Shown one piece after another: positions 45,381 to 55,571 of a stretch of 64,000 nt of DNA. The stretch's first letter is position 1, and the number at the start of each line of letters is the position of its first letter. Made by a program: the position numbers and the translations under genes. The notes under the pieces were generated by a model. It was given only the letters and a program-made list of their open reading frames with translations. It was not told the origin of the DNA and did no database searches. This stretch comes from Chromatiaceae bacterium (lineage in GTDB: Bacteria > Pseudomonadota > Gammaproteobacteria > Chromatiales > Chromatiaceae): the NCBI GenBank assembly GCA_007693535.1, contig REDK01000111.1, forward strand, positions 1 to 64,000, in the 5' to 3' direction.

Positions 45381-45768
45381 GGTCGCCGGACCAGGCAACA
45401 CGCAAACAGCGCAATCATCACGATCGCGACACTCCTGTTCTGGCAACAGCGCAATTGGATGATCGATGCTGGTTTCGAGGCCTCCCCGGAGCAGGGAAAC
45501 AGCTGTCCGGGAGTATGCGCTCTGGGATGTCTGGCGAAAGCACTGGCCCAGCAAGGTATCCTGCTCGCAGAGAAGCCTCGACCTCGTCTCGAGTATCAGG
45601 GATGGCTGCTGAAGCAGGATTAAGCAACTGAACCGTGAACACCGCGTGCCAGTCAGCCACTTACTGCAGGCGAACAGTCAGCAGCTTGGCTTGCTGCTGA
45701 ACTTCTGGCACCATCCTAAGAGCGAGCGCGAACCGATCATCAACCAACTTTTCTCTTGTATCGCGTAG
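45381..45768 (+). pseudogene. Possible degenerate GxxExxY-family gene
   Basis: Two plus-strand frames carry family-like pieces. Frame A, ending at 45623, reads GCLAKALAQQGILLAEKPRP followed by LEYQGWLLKQD. Frame B, ending at TAG 45766-45768, reads VSHLLQANSQQLGLLLNFWH and SEREPIINQLF. The second is like the C-terminus of GxxExxY proteins, where the LLxN-type strand is followed by K/E-rich residues. The first half (GxxExxY motif) is not recognisable, so the match is weak. Confidence 0.35.
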
Positions 45769-45823
45769 TTCCAGAAAACAGAGTAGCTCCAGCAAACCTA
45801 ACAAAGTCAATGGGGACTATCCG

Positions 45824-48010
45824 ATGAGCGATCTGATCCTGCATTTTCTGCGGCCCGCCGACTGGGCCGAGCCGGTCCGGGTGCATTTCTGGGACCGCCA
45901 GCCGCCGGCACCCGGCAGTACCTGGCCCGGCGAGGCGATGACGCCGGACCCGGAGCATGTCGGCTGGTATCGTTATCGGCTCGCCGGTACCCGGACCGCG
46001 CGGCTGGTCTTCAGCGATGGCCAGGGCCAGCAAGGTCCGGACCTGGCCAGCGATGCCGCCGGCCCGACCTGGTACCGGCCCGGTGCCGGTTGGCAGGCTG
46101 GACCGGCGATGCCCGCACGGGCAGCAGACGCGGCCGCGACAGCCAGCAACGCGCCGACCCCAGTAACGGCGCCGATCACCGAGGTGCCGCTGCCGTCGGT
46201 GGCCGAGCGCACCGATTTCCGCGCCGAGACCATCTATTTCCTGCTCACCGCCCGCTTCTATGACGGTGATCCATCCAATAACTTCTTCTGCCGCGACCGC
46301 ATCCGCTTCGATGCCGCCGGCAACGCGGTCGATCCGCACTGGCGCGGCGATTTCAAAGGTCTGATCGCGCGCCTGGATTACATCCGCGACCTCGGCTTCA
46401 GCGCAATCTGGATCACGCCGCCGGTGGAGAACCGCTCGGGGCTCGATTACCACGGTTATCATCCCTACGACTGGACCCGCATCGATCCGCGCCTGGAATC
46501 CCCGGATGCAACCTATCAGGACCTGATCGACGCCGCCCATGCCCGCGGCATCAAGATCATTCAGGATGTCGTGATCAATCATTCCTGCCAGTATGGCATC
46601 CGCGGCCAGGTCCATATCGACCATCTGCCGATCAAATACTATGTCCCCCAGGGCTCGGCACCAGGACAGGTCGATCACGGCCCCTATCAGGGCAATCTCG
46701 GCAATTATGCCTGGCCCAATCGCGACGATATCGACAACCCGCTGGCACCGGACTGGTATCGCGAACGCCATGCCAGCGACCCCGACGGGAGCGAGCCGCT
46801 GGTCGACCCCAAGACCGGCGAGACCGTGCCCAAGGCCGGCTACAATCCCGGACGCTTCTTCGGCATCGATGTCAATGATCTGGACCCAGACTGGTACCAT
46901 CAGGACGGGTTCATCTGCGGCGGCGACTGGGAGAGCGCCTGGCCCCTGCAGCAGAAGCATCTGGCCGGCGATTGCATCGATCTCGCCACCGAGCGCCAAA
47001 ATGTAAAGGACTATATCATCGGTGCCATCGCGCGCTATCTCGACATGGGCGTGGATGCCCTGCGCATCGATACCGTCAAGCATATCGAGCGCAATAATCT
47101 ATTGGAATATGTCAATGCCTGGAAGGCGCACAAGCCGGGGCTGTTCGTCTTCGGCGAGAACCTGGTCAAAGGCTATGGCTGGGGCGATCTCGGGGGCGGC
47201 GACAACGGCCCCTCGCAGATCCGGCCCTGGTGGTATACCCGGCTCGGCGATGATCCCCGCGACCCCGCGAGCGGCGGCGATTCCGGCTTTGCCCAACTCG
47301 ACTTCGGGTTGTTCTCCACCTTCCGCGATACGGTCAGCAAGGGCACCTATGCCGGCACCGCCCAGATCCTCTCGATGGACTGGATCTATGGCGATGTCAC
47401 CAGCCTGGTGACCTTCCTGCAGAACCATGACGTCGGCCCCGACAACGACTTCAAATACCGCTTCCAGGGCGAGCAGTGGATGGCGGCGGCGGCCTACAAC
47501 CTGATCTGGACCGCACGCGGCATCCCCTGCCTGTACTTCGGCGAGGAGATCGAGTTCATGCGCGGGGCGCCGCAGGATGTCGAGGGCGAGCGGGATACGC
47601 TGGAGACCACCGGCCGCGCCTATTTTGGCGATCATCTCAGCGACGAGCGGCTTGCCGAGACTCAGGCGCACCCGCTCTACCGGCACATCCAGCGCCTCAA
47701 TCTCATCCGCCGCGCCATCCCGGCCCTGCAGCGGGCGCCGATGACACAGGTCAATGAGTGGGGCAGCGGCATGGCCTTCGTGCGCGACCTCTCGGCGCAG
47801 GGCAGCTATGCGGTGGTCGGGCTTGCCATCGGCGCCGATCAGCAGGTCAGCATCGGCGACGTTCGCCCCGGACTCTATCGCGACGCGGTGACCGGCGCCG
47901 AACAGCACAGCGACGGCAGCCTGCACTTTTGGGTGCGCGCCAACAGCGCCGGCATTTGGGTGCTCGACGGCCCCGGCCAGATCGGCCACCCCGGACCCTA
48001 TCTGCAGTGA
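45824..48010 (+). CDS. GH13 alpha-amylase with N-terminal starch-binding-type domain
   Basis: A 728-residue glycoside hydrolase. The first 100 residues (LILHFLRPADWAEPVRVHFW, WYRYRLAGTRTARLVFSDG) resemble a CBM-type starch-binding module, followed by a Thr/Pro/Ala linker. The GH13 barrel has YHGYHPYDWTRIDPRL, DVVINHS (region I), MGVDALRIDTVKHI with the nucleophile Asp, FGENLVKG with the acid Glu, and TFLQNHDVGPDNDF with the third Asp. It hydrolyses alpha-1,4-glucans such as glycogen or starch. No signal peptide is visible, so it likely acts on intracellular storage polysaccharide. A weak ribosome site lies before ATG 45824. Confidence 0.92.
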   Translation: MSDLILHFLRPADWAEPVRVHFWDRQPPAPGSTWPGEAMTPDPEHVGWYRYRLAGTRTARLVFSDGQGQQGPDLASDAAGPTWYRPGAGWQAGPAMPARAADAAATASNAPTPVTAPITEVPLPSVAERTDFRAETIYFLLTARFYDGDPSNNFFCRDRIRFDAAGNAVDPHWRGDFKGLIARLDYIRDLGFSAIWITPPVENRSGLDYHGYHPYDWTRIDPRLESPDATYQDLIDAAHARGIKIIQDVVINHSCQYGIRGQVHIDHLPIKYYVPQGSAPGQVDHGPYQGNLGNYAWPNRDDIDNPLAPDWYRERHASDPDGSEPLVDPKTGETVPKAGYNPGRFFGIDVNDLDPDWYHQDGFICGGDWESAWPLQQKHLAGDCIDLATERQNVKDYIIGAIARYLDMGVDALRIDTVKHIERNNLLEYVNAWKAHKPGLFVFGENLVKGYGWGDLGGGDNGPSQIRPWWYTRLGDDPRDPASGGDSGFAQLDFGLFSTFRDTVSKGTYAGTAQILSMDWIYGDVTSLVTFLQNHDVGPDNDFKYRFQGEQWMAAAAYNLIWTARGIPCLYFGEEIEFMRGAPQDVEGERDTLETTGRAYFGDHLSDERLAETQAHPLYRHIQRLNLIRRAIPALQRAPMTQVNEWGSGMAFVRDLSAQGSYAVVGLAIGADQQVSIGDVRPGLYRDAVTGAEQHSDGSLHFWVRANSAGIWVLDGPGQIGHPGPYLQ

Positions 48011-48037
48011 GCAACGGCACCGCAGTCGGTCGGGGGT

Positions 48038-48820
48038 CTACGGCGCCCCCAGCCCCAGGATGACCGGCGCCTCGCGGCCCGGCAGGGCCACCAGGACCGG
48101 CGGCCAGGTCTGGGTCGGGCTGTGCAGCTCGATGCGCACCCGCAACGGTGGCCAGGGCTGATCCACCCAGTCCTCATACCAGTCGGGGCGGTCCGCGCCC
48201 TCGGGGATGCCGAAATAGCGCAGCTCGAAGTGATCCACCCGCGGCAGCAGGACGGTGCGGCCATGGGCACCGGCGGCGAGATCGCGATCGAAGGGACCAA
48301 GGTCGGCAGCGGCCAGGCCGCCTTCGAGCAACGGCGTCCAGGGGCCATGGTCGTCGCCCCCTGCCAGGACGTCCGGATGCAGCAGCCAGCGGGTCAGCAC
48401 CAGCCGCGGTCGCGTCCGTCCGACCGCCTGCTCCAGGCCAAGGCGCAGGACATAGAGGCCGGGGAGGCCCACGTGATCGGATAATGGCGCGACCCATTCG
48501 AGCTGCTCGCGCTCGCCGCTGAAGACTGGACGTTCGAAGTCCTCGAAGGGCACGCTCTCCGGGCGCAGCTCCCGCAACAGGTTGGCGATCACCTGGTGCG
48601 CGGTGCGCAGGTCGGCGACGCGCTCGGTGGCCTGGTCCACTGCCTCCCAGGCGCGCCCGCCCAGGCGCAGGGCCGAAAACAGCAGCAGGGTGATGATGCT
48701 GATCAGCACCAGCGCGATCAGCAGTTCAGCCAGGGTGAAGCCGGCCGCGCGGGTCCTGGGTGGACCGCGGCGGGATCGCCGCAACCGCGGCGGCGGCAGA
48801 GGCCTGAGCAAGTCCGCCAT
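48038..48820 (-). CDS. GspJ-like type II secretion minor pseudopilin
   Basis: A 260-residue protein with a prepilin leader: GFTLAELLIALVLISIITLL, with the expected Gly, Phe and Glu at +5 for PilD cleavage, followed by LRLGGRAWEAVDQATERVAD. The periplasmic body is typical of GspJ/PulJ (VANLLRE-like VIANLLRELRPESVP, PLSDHVGLPGLYVL). GspJ caps the type II pseudopilus. No other gsp gene is in the window, so the rest of the system is elsewhere. The annotated start gives a long basic leader of about 27 residues. Confidence 0.72.
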   Translation of the reverse strand: MADLLRPLPPPRLRRSRRGPPRTRAAGFTLAELLIALVLISIITLLLFSALRLGGRAWEAVDQATERVADLRTAHQVIANLLRELRPESVPFEDFERPVFSGEREQLEWVAPLSDHVGLPGLYVLRLGLEQAVGRTRPRLVLTRWLLHPDVLAGGDDHGPWTPLLEGGLAAADLGPFDRDLAAGAHGRTVLLPRVDHFELRYFGIPEGADRPDWYEDWVDQPWPPLRVRIELHSPTQTWPPVLVALPGREAPVILGLGAP

Positions 48821-48825
48821 TGGGG

Positions 48826-50346
48826 CTAGCCGCGGGGGTCGGCCTGGCCGCGGTCCAGGCGCCGGTAGCCGATCGCCTCGCTCAGGTGCAGCGGGCTGAT
48901 GGCATCACTGCCGGCCAGATCGGCGATGGTGCGCGCGACCTTCAGGATGCGATGGTAGGCGCGCGCCGACAGGGCCAGGCGCTGCAGGGCCTGATTGAGT
49001 AAGGCGCGACCGTTGGCATCCAGCGCGCAATCACGCTCGATCTCGCGCGGAGTGAGGGCGGCATTGGGCTTGGCAGCGCGCTGCTCTGCGCGCGCCCGGG
49101 CCGCCACCACCCGCGCCCGGACCGTCTCGCTGGTCGCGGCCGCGGTGGCCGCCTGCAGGCAGTCTGGCGGCAGGCGCGGGACCTCGACCTGCAGATCGAT
49201 GCGGTCGAGTAGCGGCCCGGAGATGCGCCCGCGGTAGCGGGCAACGACCTCGGCGCTGCAATGACAGCGACCACTGCTGTCGCCCAGATAGCCGCAGGGA
49301 CAGGGGTTCATCGCCGCCACCAGTTGGAATCGGGCCGGGAAGCGGGCCTGGCGGGCAGCGCGGGAGATATTGATGTGGCCTGACTCCAACGGCTCGCGCA
49401 GCACCTCCAGCACGCGCCGATCGAACTCCGGCAGTTCGTCGAGGAACAGTACCCCATGGTGGGCTAGGGAGATCTCCCCCGGCCGCGGGTTACTGCCGCC
49501 GCCGACCAGGGCCACCCCAGAGGCGGTGTGATGCGGGGCGCGAAATGGACGCTCCCGCCAGCGCGCCGAATCAAGAGGCACGCGGCCGCTCACCGAACGG
49601 ATCGCGGCGGCCTCCAGGGCCTCGTCCTCGCTCAGGTCGGGCAGGATGCCGGGCAGACGCGATGCCAGCATCGACTTGCCGGTGCCCGGGGGGCCAATCA
49701 ACAACAGACTGTGGGCACCGGCGGCGGCTACCTCTAGCGCACGCTTGGCGTGGTCCTGCCCGCGTACCTCGGCCAGATCGGCGGCGATGGGCGGCCGCGG
49801 TGGCACCGCCGGGGCAACGCCCGGCTGCAGTTCGGCCTCGCCGTTCAGATGCCGGCAGACCTCGATCAGATGCCCTACCGGCAAGACCTGCAGCCCACTC
49901 ACCAGGGCCGCCTCGTCGGCATTGGCGCGCGGCAGCACCAGGGCGCGTCCAGCGCGGCGGGCAGCAAGCGCCGCCGGTAGCACCGCGTCTACTGGGCGCA
50001 GGGCGCCGGTCAGGGCCAGTTCGCCGATGAACTCCAGCCCACCCAGACGCTCGGCGCGCACCTGCCCGGACGCCCCAAGGATGCCAAGGGCGATCGGCAG
50101 ATCGAAGCGCCCGCCCTCCTTGGGCAGATCGGCCGGGGCCAGGTTGATGGTCACGCGCCCGCGCGGGAAGTCGAAATGGCCGTTGTAGAGGGCGCCGCGC
50201 ACGCGGTCGCGGCTCTCCTTCACCGCTAGTTCCGGCAGGCCAACGATAGAGAGGGCTGGCAGCCCGCTGCCAGCATGCACCTCCACAAAAACCTCGGGGG
50301 CATGAATGCCGTCACGGGCGCGGCTGTGCAGGATGCAGAGTCCCAT
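48826..50346 (-). CDS. comM: ComM/YifB-family magnesium-chelatase-like AAA+ helicase
   Basis: A 506-residue YifB/ComM protein: an N-terminal Lon-like protease-fold domain (IHAPEVFVEVHAGSGLPALS, GLPELAVKESRDRVRGAL), AAA+ core with Walker A LIGPPGTGKSMLASRLPGIL and Walker B HGVLFLDELPEFDRRVLEVL, and C-terminal zinc-type NPCPCGYLG. ComM promotes branch migration when transformed DNA is integrated by RecA. The gene is full-length, with a good start. Its presence suggests natural transformation, though competence genes are not in the window. Confidence 0.93.
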   Translation of the reverse strand: MGLCILHSRARDGIHAPEVFVEVHAGSGLPALSIVGLPELAVKESRDRVRGALYNGHFDFPRGRVTINLAPADLPKEGGRFDLPIALGILGASGQVRAERLGGLEFIGELALTGALRPVDAVLPAALAARRAGRALVLPRANADEAALVSGLQVLPVGHLIEVCRHLNGEAELQPGVAPAVPPRPPIAADLAEVRGQDHAKRALEVAAAGAHSLLLIGPPGTGKSMLASRLPGILPDLSEDEALEAAAIRSVSGRVPLDSARWRERPFRAPHHTASGVALVGGGSNPRPGEISLAHHGVLFLDELPEFDRRVLEVLREPLESGHINISRAARQARFPARFQLVAAMNPCPCGYLGDSSGRCHCSAEVVARYRGRISGPLLDRIDLQVEVPRLPPDCLQAATAAATSETVRARVVAARARAEQRAAKPNAALTPREIERDCALDANGRALLNQALQRLALSARAYHRILKVARTIADLAGSDAISPLHLSEAIGYRRLDRGQADPRG

Positions 50347-50537
50347 GCCGGGCGGTGCCTATTAGCAGAGGTGGTTGGAGGGATGGCCCGGAGAAGTGGC
50401 GGATGATGACACCCGCGAGAGGTAGTGGCCATCGCCATCAACAAGTGGCCGGCCTTGGGCCGGCCCTGGACGAGTCTGCGGTCGATGCTGGGTCACCGAG
50501 TCTACGGCGAGATCCTGAACCAGCCCGAGATCAGGCG

Positions 50538-50858
50538 TTAGGCGGAAGGGGCCTCGGGCGCGCTGGTCTCGCTGTCCACCCCGGCGGCGGTCCCGGGACT
50601 GGTCGCCGCGCTGCCCGAATAACCGGCCTCCAGCTCGGCCACGCGCCGGGCCAGGGCCTCCAGTTTTGCACGGGTGCGCGCCAGCACCGCCGCCTGGACA
50701 TCAAATTCCTCCCGCGTCACCAACTCCAAGCGGCCCAGGCCGGCCTCCAGCGTGGCGCGGAAGCTGCGGTTGATATCTTCCTGCAACACCTGCACGCCCT
50801 TGGGCAGACTAGCGGCGAGGCGGCGGGCCAGCTCATCGAGGTTCTTCGGGTCCAACAT
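50538..50858 (-). CDS. ubiK: UbiK-family accessory factor
   Basis: A 106-residue protein with a typical BMFP/UbiK start, NLDELARRLAASLPKGVQVL, then INRSFRATLEAGLGRLELVT and the C-terminal coiled coil DVQAAVLARTRAKLEALARRVA. UbiK helps the aerobic and anaerobic ubiquinone biosynthesis complex. It is separated from comM by about 190 bases and divergent from the nitrogen-regulated operon. The tail past residue 85 is Ala/Pro-rich and disordered. Confidence 0.85.
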   Translation of the reverse strand: MLDPKNLDELARRLAASLPKGVQVLQEDINRSFRATLEAGLGRLELVTREEFDVQAAVLARTRAKLEALARRVAELEAGYSGSAATSPGTAAGVDSETSAPEAPSA

Positions 50859-50957
50859 CGAGTGTTACCTGTGATCATTGACGGCGTCACGCCCAATTAT
50901 AGGCGCATGCCGCCATCGGTGCCCGGGGCGTACCCGGCAGGCCATCGGGGCGGGGAC

Positions 50958-50973
50958 GCACCAGAATAGTGCA
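50958..50973 (+). promoter_or_regulatory. Candidate NtrC-binding site
   Basis: GCACCAGAATAGTGCA is a near-palindrome with the GCAC...GTGC half-sites and spacing of NtrC enhancers. It lies about 120 bases upstream of a sigma-54 promoter, the usual NtrC distance. A further half-site TGGTGC occurs at 50995-51000. Inference by pattern and context. Confidence 0.5.
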
Positions 50974-51090
50974 ACCTTGAACCAAGGTAGCGCGTGGTGC
51001 GCCCCGGCCCTGGGCAGCGACTGTCGTCTTTTCCCCAACAGACAGCGGGGCAAGCCCCCGGTCGGGATGTCGCGCAGGCGCCAGTGTTGC

Positions 51091-51106
51091 TGGCATGCAA
51101 TCTGCT
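51091..51106 (+). promoter_or_regulatory. Sigma-54 (RpoN) promoter of the nitrogen-stress operon
   Basis: TGGCATGCAATCTGCT matches the -24/-12 consensus TGGCACG-N4-TTGCW with the invariant GG and GC ten bases apart. It is 90 bases upstream of the porin ATG and precedes glnK-amtB, a classical RpoN/NtrC target. Confidence 0.65.
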
Positions 51107-51195
51107 TAACAGATCATCGCAACCCGCCCGCCCAACGCGGGCCTGTCCTGGCGGCGGTCAGCATCCGCCCACTCTTTAGGTTCAGAGGTAGCCCT

Positions 51196-52053
51196 ATGAA
51201 AACACAACGTCTGGGAATGGTCGCCGCGGCTGGCGCCCTGCTATCGGCAGCTGCCGCGTCGACGCCGGCCCGGGCCGCAGACTCCCCCATCCACGACTTC
51301 AGCGCTAACATCGCCCTGACCACCAACTATCTGTTCCGCGGGGTCAGCCAGACCAATGACGGGCCAGCGGTGCAAGGCGGGTTCGATTACGAGTTCACCC
51401 CGGCTGGTCTCTATGCCGGCGTGTGGGCATCGAACGTCGACAGCGGCGCCGGGCGCAGCCTGTTCGTTGACAATGCCCTGGCCCCGACCATGCTGCTGGC
51501 GCCGAATGATCCCGCGGCCGAAGAACTGGTCCTGCGTGGTGCCGGCTACGACGGCGCCAGCATGGAACTCGACCTCTATGTCGGCTGGCGCCCCAACTGG
51601 CAGGCGATGGGGATCAACGGCCTGGATGCGCTCAGCGTTGATGTCGGCTACCTGCGTTACCAGTATCCCAACAGCGGCGACGATGCCAACAACACCAACG
51701 AGTGGCATATCGGACTGAGCTATGACGTGATGGGCCTGTTCACGCCCTCCTACAGCGCCCACTATAGCGATGACTTCTTCGGCGCCGACAGCGCCTGGTA
51801 TCATTCGTTCGGGCTGGAGGTGCCACTGCCCTATGACTTTACTCTGCATGGTAGCTATGGCCTGACCCGCTATGACAACAGCGCAGTCAAGGGCGGCGGC
51901 GACAGTTACGACGACTATAGCGCCGGGCTGTCGTATAGCTACGGCGGCTTCGATTTCGACCTGTCCTGGGTCGGCCGCAACAAGCAGGATCAGTGCTCCG
52001 CGCCGTTCCGCTGCGGCGATACCGCAGTCTTCACCATCTCCAAGACCTTCTAA
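51196..52053 (+). CDS. TorF-family putative porin
   Basis: A 285-residue outer-membrane protein. The signal peptide ends PARAADS, and the mature protein starts HDFSANIALTTNYLFRGVSQ, the TorF/Gcw_chp hallmark. Repeated amphipathic strands include YGYSYGGFDFDLSWVGRN-like GLSYSYGGFDFDLSWVGRN, and the protein ends FTISKTF with a terminal Phe. These porins are often upstream of glnK-amtB and may pass ammonium or small amines. ATG 51196 has AGAGG upstream. Co-transcription with glnK from the sigma-54 promoter is likely. Confidence 0.85.
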   Translation: MKTQRLGMVAAAGALLSAAAASTPARAADSPIHDFSANIALTTNYLFRGVSQTNDGPAVQGGFDYEFTPAGLYAGVWASNVDSGAGRSLFVDNALAPTMLLAPNDPAAEELVLRGAGYDGASMELDLYVGWRPNWQAMGINGLDALSVDVGYLRYQYPNSGDDANNTNEWHIGLSYDVMGLFTPSYSAHYSDDFFGADSAWYHSFGLEVPLPYDFTLHGSYGLTRYDNSAVKGGGDSYDDYSAGLSYSYGGFDFDLSWVGRNKQDQCSAPFRCGDTAVFTISKTF

Positions 52054-52476
<423 letters not shown>

Positions 52477-52499
52477 AACCCCGTGGGAGGTACCGATTC

Positions 52500-53801
52500 G
52501 TGGAAGACAGCATTACCGAACTCGCCAGCATCGCCCAACTCGCCCGCATGACCGAACTCGCGTATTCGCTGGATACGTTCTATTTTCTCATCTCCGGCGC
52601 CTTGGTTATGTGGATGGCAGCCGGCTTCTCAATGCTTGAGGCCGGCCTGGTTCGGGCCAAGAACACTGCCGAGATCCTCACCAAGAATGTCGCCCTATAC
52701 GCCATCGCCTGCATCATGTATATGCTGATCGGCTACGGCATCATGTATCCCAGCGGTGGCAATGGGGTATTCCCCGCAATCGACCTGAGCTTCATGTTTG
52801 GCGGCGATCACAGCGTCGATGACGTACTGACCAGCGATGGTGAGAACTACTATGCGATGATGGCCGACTTCTTCTTCCAGGTGGTTTTCGTCGCGACCGC
52901 CATGTCGATCGTCTCCGGGGCGGTCGCTGAGCGCATGAAGCTGTGGGCCTTTCTGCTGTTTGCGGTGGTTATGACCGGGTTCATCTACCCCATGCAGGGC
53001 TATTGGACCTGGGGCGAAGGCTGGCTCGACGGCATCGGCTTCAGCGACTTCGCCGGCTCCGGCATCGTGCATCTCGCCGGCGCCTCGGCGGCCCTGGCCG
53101 GCGTCCTGCTACTGGGCCCGCGCAAGGGCAAGTACGGTAAGGATGGCAGCATCAACGCGATCCCTGGTGCCAACCTGCCGCTGGCTACGCTAGGCACCTT
53201 TATTCTCTGGCTTGGCTGGTTCGGCTTCAATGGCGGCTCGCAACTCATCATCACGACCATCGAAGACGCCAATGCCGTAGCAGCGGTGTTCGTCAATACC
53301 AACATGGCCGCGGCCGGCGGACTGGTGCTGGCATTGATCACCGCGCGACTCCTGTTCGGCAAGGCCGATCTCACCATGGCCCTGAACGGCGCCCTGGCCG
53401 GATTGGTGGCGATTACTGCCGCGCCCGATACCCCGGCCCCGATCGGCGCCACCCTGATCGGCGGCGTCGGCGGCGTCCTCGTGGTATTCGCCATCCTGTC
53501 GCTGGATAAGCTGCGAGTGGATGACCCGGTTGGGGCGATCTCGGTGCACGGCGTGGTCGGCATGTGGGGTCTGCTGGCGGTGCCGCTGACCAATGCCGAT
53601 GCCAGCTTCGGCGCCCAGTTGATCGGGCTTGGCAGCATCCTGATCTGGGTCTTCGTCACCTCGAGTATCGTCTGGCTGCTGATCAAGATCAGCATGGGCA
53701 TTCGAGTCAGCGAGGAAGAGGAATACTCTGGTGTCGACGTCGGCGAGTGCGGGCTGGAGGCCTATCCTGAATTCGTGCCCAGCCGCGGCGTGACCGTCTG
53801 A
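52500..53801 (+). CDS. amtB: Ammonium transporter AmtB
   Basis: A 433-residue ammonium transporter of eleven helices, starting at GTG 52500 with GGGAGG upstream. Characteristic stretches are FYFLISGALVMWMAAGFSML, MMADFFFQVVFVATAMSIVS with the Phe gate, and HLAGASAALAGVLLLGPRKG plus SVHGVVGMWGLLAVPLTNAD, holding the twin-His pore. It conducts NH3/NH4+ into the cell and is closed by GlnK. It lies third in the porin-glnK-amtB unit and is followed by a strong terminator. Confidence 0.96.
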   Translation: MEDSITELASIAQLARMTELAYSLDTFYFLISGALVMWMAAGFSMLEAGLVRAKNTAEILTKNVALYAIACIMYMLIGYGIMYPSGGNGVFPAIDLSFMFGGDHSVDDVLTSDGENYYAMMADFFFQVVFVATAMSIVSGAVAERMKLWAFLLFAVVMTGFIYPMQGYWTWGEGWLDGIGFSDFAGSGIVHLAGASAALAGVLLLGPRKGKYGKDGSINAIPGANLPLATLGTFILWLGWFGFNGGSQLIITTIEDANAVAAVFVNTNMAAAGGLVLALITARLLFGKADLTMALNGALAGLVAITAAPDTPAPIGATLIGGVGGVLVVFAILSLDKLRVDDPVGAISVHGVVGMWGLLAVPLTNADASFGAQLIGLGSILIWVFVTSSIVWLLIKISMGIRVSEEEEYSGVDVGECGLEAYPEFVPSRGVTV

Positions 53802-53849
53802 CCGGCAGCCTGCCAGTCGTTACGACAACCCGGGACGACAACCCGGTAG

Positions 53850-53877
53850 GACAACAGGGCCGCGCGGCCCTGTTGTC
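53850..53877. terminator. Bidirectional terminator between amtB and penicillin-binding protein gene
   Basis: A perfect 28-base palindrome GACAACAGGGCCGC/GCGGCCCTGTTGTC is followed by GTTTGG. It lies between convergent genes and should end transcription of the amtB unit. A partial repeat of the GACAAC arm occurs just upstream (53824 and 53836). Confidence 0.75.
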
Positions 53878-53915
53878 GTTTGGTCGCGGCGGCCATTCGC
53901 GCCCTGCTGTCGGCC

Positions 53916-55499
53916 CTAATCCAACAACCCCAGCCGCGCGGCGCTCAAGAACAGGTCGCGGGCGATCGGGGCGGCGGCGCTAGACCCGTAGCCGCCATGT
54001 TCCACCAGCACCGCGACCGCCAGACGTGGGCGCGCCGCCGGGGCCAGGCCGACGAACCAGGCATGGGAGGCCCCGGCCGGGTTCTCCGCGGTGCCGGTCT
54101 TACCGGCGATGGCCAGTTGCGACTGATCGATGCCGCGGCCGGTGCCCGCGCTGACCGCCAGGCGCAACATCTCACGCAGCCGCGCCGCGGTGGTGGCCGT
54201 CATGAACTGTCCCAGGGGCTCCGGCGCTTGCGCCCGCAGCAAGCGTGGGCGCATGGCCAGGCCATCGTTGCCGATAGCGGCGGTGATCAGGGCCATATGG
54301 GCCGGGGTGGCCAGCACCCGGCCCTGGCCGATTGCGGCCTGCGCCAGGCCGTAACGGTCGCGCTCGGGCAGGGTCGGCAGACGCCCGGTGTGCATTTGCG
54401 CACCGGGGCCATCACCCAGGCTCAGGGTGCGGTTGAACAGGAAGCGCTCGGCGATGGTGGCGAGGCCGTCACGCCCTTGAGCGACCCCGAGCTGGGCAAA
54501 GAAGACGTTGGACGACTTGGCCAGGGCCGTGGCGAGATCGAGCCGCCCGTGGCCACCCCAGGTCCGACCCTCGCGCCGGGCCAGGTAATACTCATGGTCG
54601 CGGATGCGCGGATAGCGGGACGAGGTGGTGTAGCCCTCCACCGGACAATCCAGCCGCCCGCTGAAGCCGGCCTCCAACGCCGCGGCAGCGATCACCACCT
54701 TGAAGACCGAGCCGGGCGGATACTGGCCCTGGGTGGCTCGGTTGAGCAGCGGGCTGGTGGGATCATCGCGGGCGGCCAGGGCCGCGGCGATCTGGTTGGG
54801 GTCGAAGCCCGGGTTACTCGCCAACACCAGCACCGCACCATCGTCCGGGCGCATCAGCAGCACGGCACCGCGGCGCTGGCCCAGGGCTGCCACCGCCTGC
54901 TGCTGCAGCTCTGCATCCAGGGTGGTGATCAGATCCTGCCCGCGCGGGCGCTTATCCCCAACCACCAGTTGCCGGCCCAAGTCGCCCCAGGCGCTCAGGC
55001 TGGCCGGCAGTCCGCCGTTGAGCGCCACATTGCCGAGTGCCTCGATGCCGGTGGCACCGTACCGGGGATGCGCATAGCCCACCGCATGGGCGAAGACCGG
55101 GCCGAATGGGTAGACCCGCACCACGCCACCGTCCTGCTCGCGACTCTCTGCCAGCACCGTGCCGCGATGATCGAGGATGCGCCCGCGCTGGATCCAATGC
55201 GCGGGGTTGAACTGGCGCCGGTCATGGAGCTGCATGAAGGCGATGAAACGCGGGCGGATGGTGCCGGCCAGTTGCCAGGTCGCCTGATAGACAAGGATAC
55301 CGAGGCAGGCCAGCGTCAGGGCAATGCCGAGCGCGCCAAACCAGGGGCGTGCCCGGGCTCTGGACCGCGCCGTGGTGGCCCGACCCAGGAGCAGCGCCTG
55401 CTTCAACAACAGCAAACTGGCCAGCATGAAGGCAATGTGCAGGCCGATGCGCAGCACCGCCCAGGGCGGAGCACGAAATAGATCGTTGAGCAGGTCCAC
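53916..55499 (-). CDS. Class B penicillin-binding protein (transpeptidase)
   Basis: A 527-residue monofunctional transpeptidase. An N-terminal membrane anchor (RIGLHIAFMLASLLLLKQAL) is followed by a dimerisation region and the catalytic domain: SVFK in GQYPPGSVFKVVIAAAALE, SSN in LAKSSNVFFAQLG, and KTG in LAIAGKTGTAENPAG. It cross-links peptidoglycan and resembles PbpA-type class B enzymes paired with SEDS proteins. No SEDS gene is in this window. Length and motifs are complete. Confidence 0.87.
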   Translation of the reverse strand: MDLLNDLFRAPPWAVLRIGLHIAFMLASLLLLKQALLLGRATTARSRARARPWFGALGIALTLACLGILVYQATWQLAGTIRPRFIAFMQLHDRRQFNPAHWIQRGRILDHRGTVLAESREQDGGVVRVYPFGPVFAHAVGYAHPRYGATGIEALGNVALNGGLPASLSAWGDLGRQLVVGDKRPRGQDLITTLDAELQQQAVAALGQRRGAVLLMRPDDGAVLVLASNPGFDPNQIAAALAARDDPTSPLLNRATQGQYPPGSVFKVVIAAAALEAGFSGRLDCPVEGYTTSSRYPRIRDHEYYLARREGRTWGGHGRLDLATALAKSSNVFFAQLGVAQGRDGLATIAERFLFNRTLSLGDGPGAQMHTGRLPTLPERDRYGLAQAAIGQGRVLATPAHMALITAAIGNDGLAMRPRLLRAQAPEPLGQFMTATTAARLREMLRLAVSAGTGRGIDQSQLAIAGKTGTAENPAGASHAWFVGLAPAARPRLAVAVLVEHGGYGSSAAAPIARDLFLSAARLGLLD

Positions 55500-55571
55500 G
55501 GACAGATCGCAGGGATGGCAGGCAGGGGACTGTGGATCGCCGGGCTGGCAGCGTCGCGGCCGCCGGGCCGA

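Noticed and set aside
45263-45454. 63-residue Cys-containing minus-strand frame
   Set aside because: Hydrophobic start is attractive, but there is no good ribosome site and it overlaps decayed sequence, so I did not call it.
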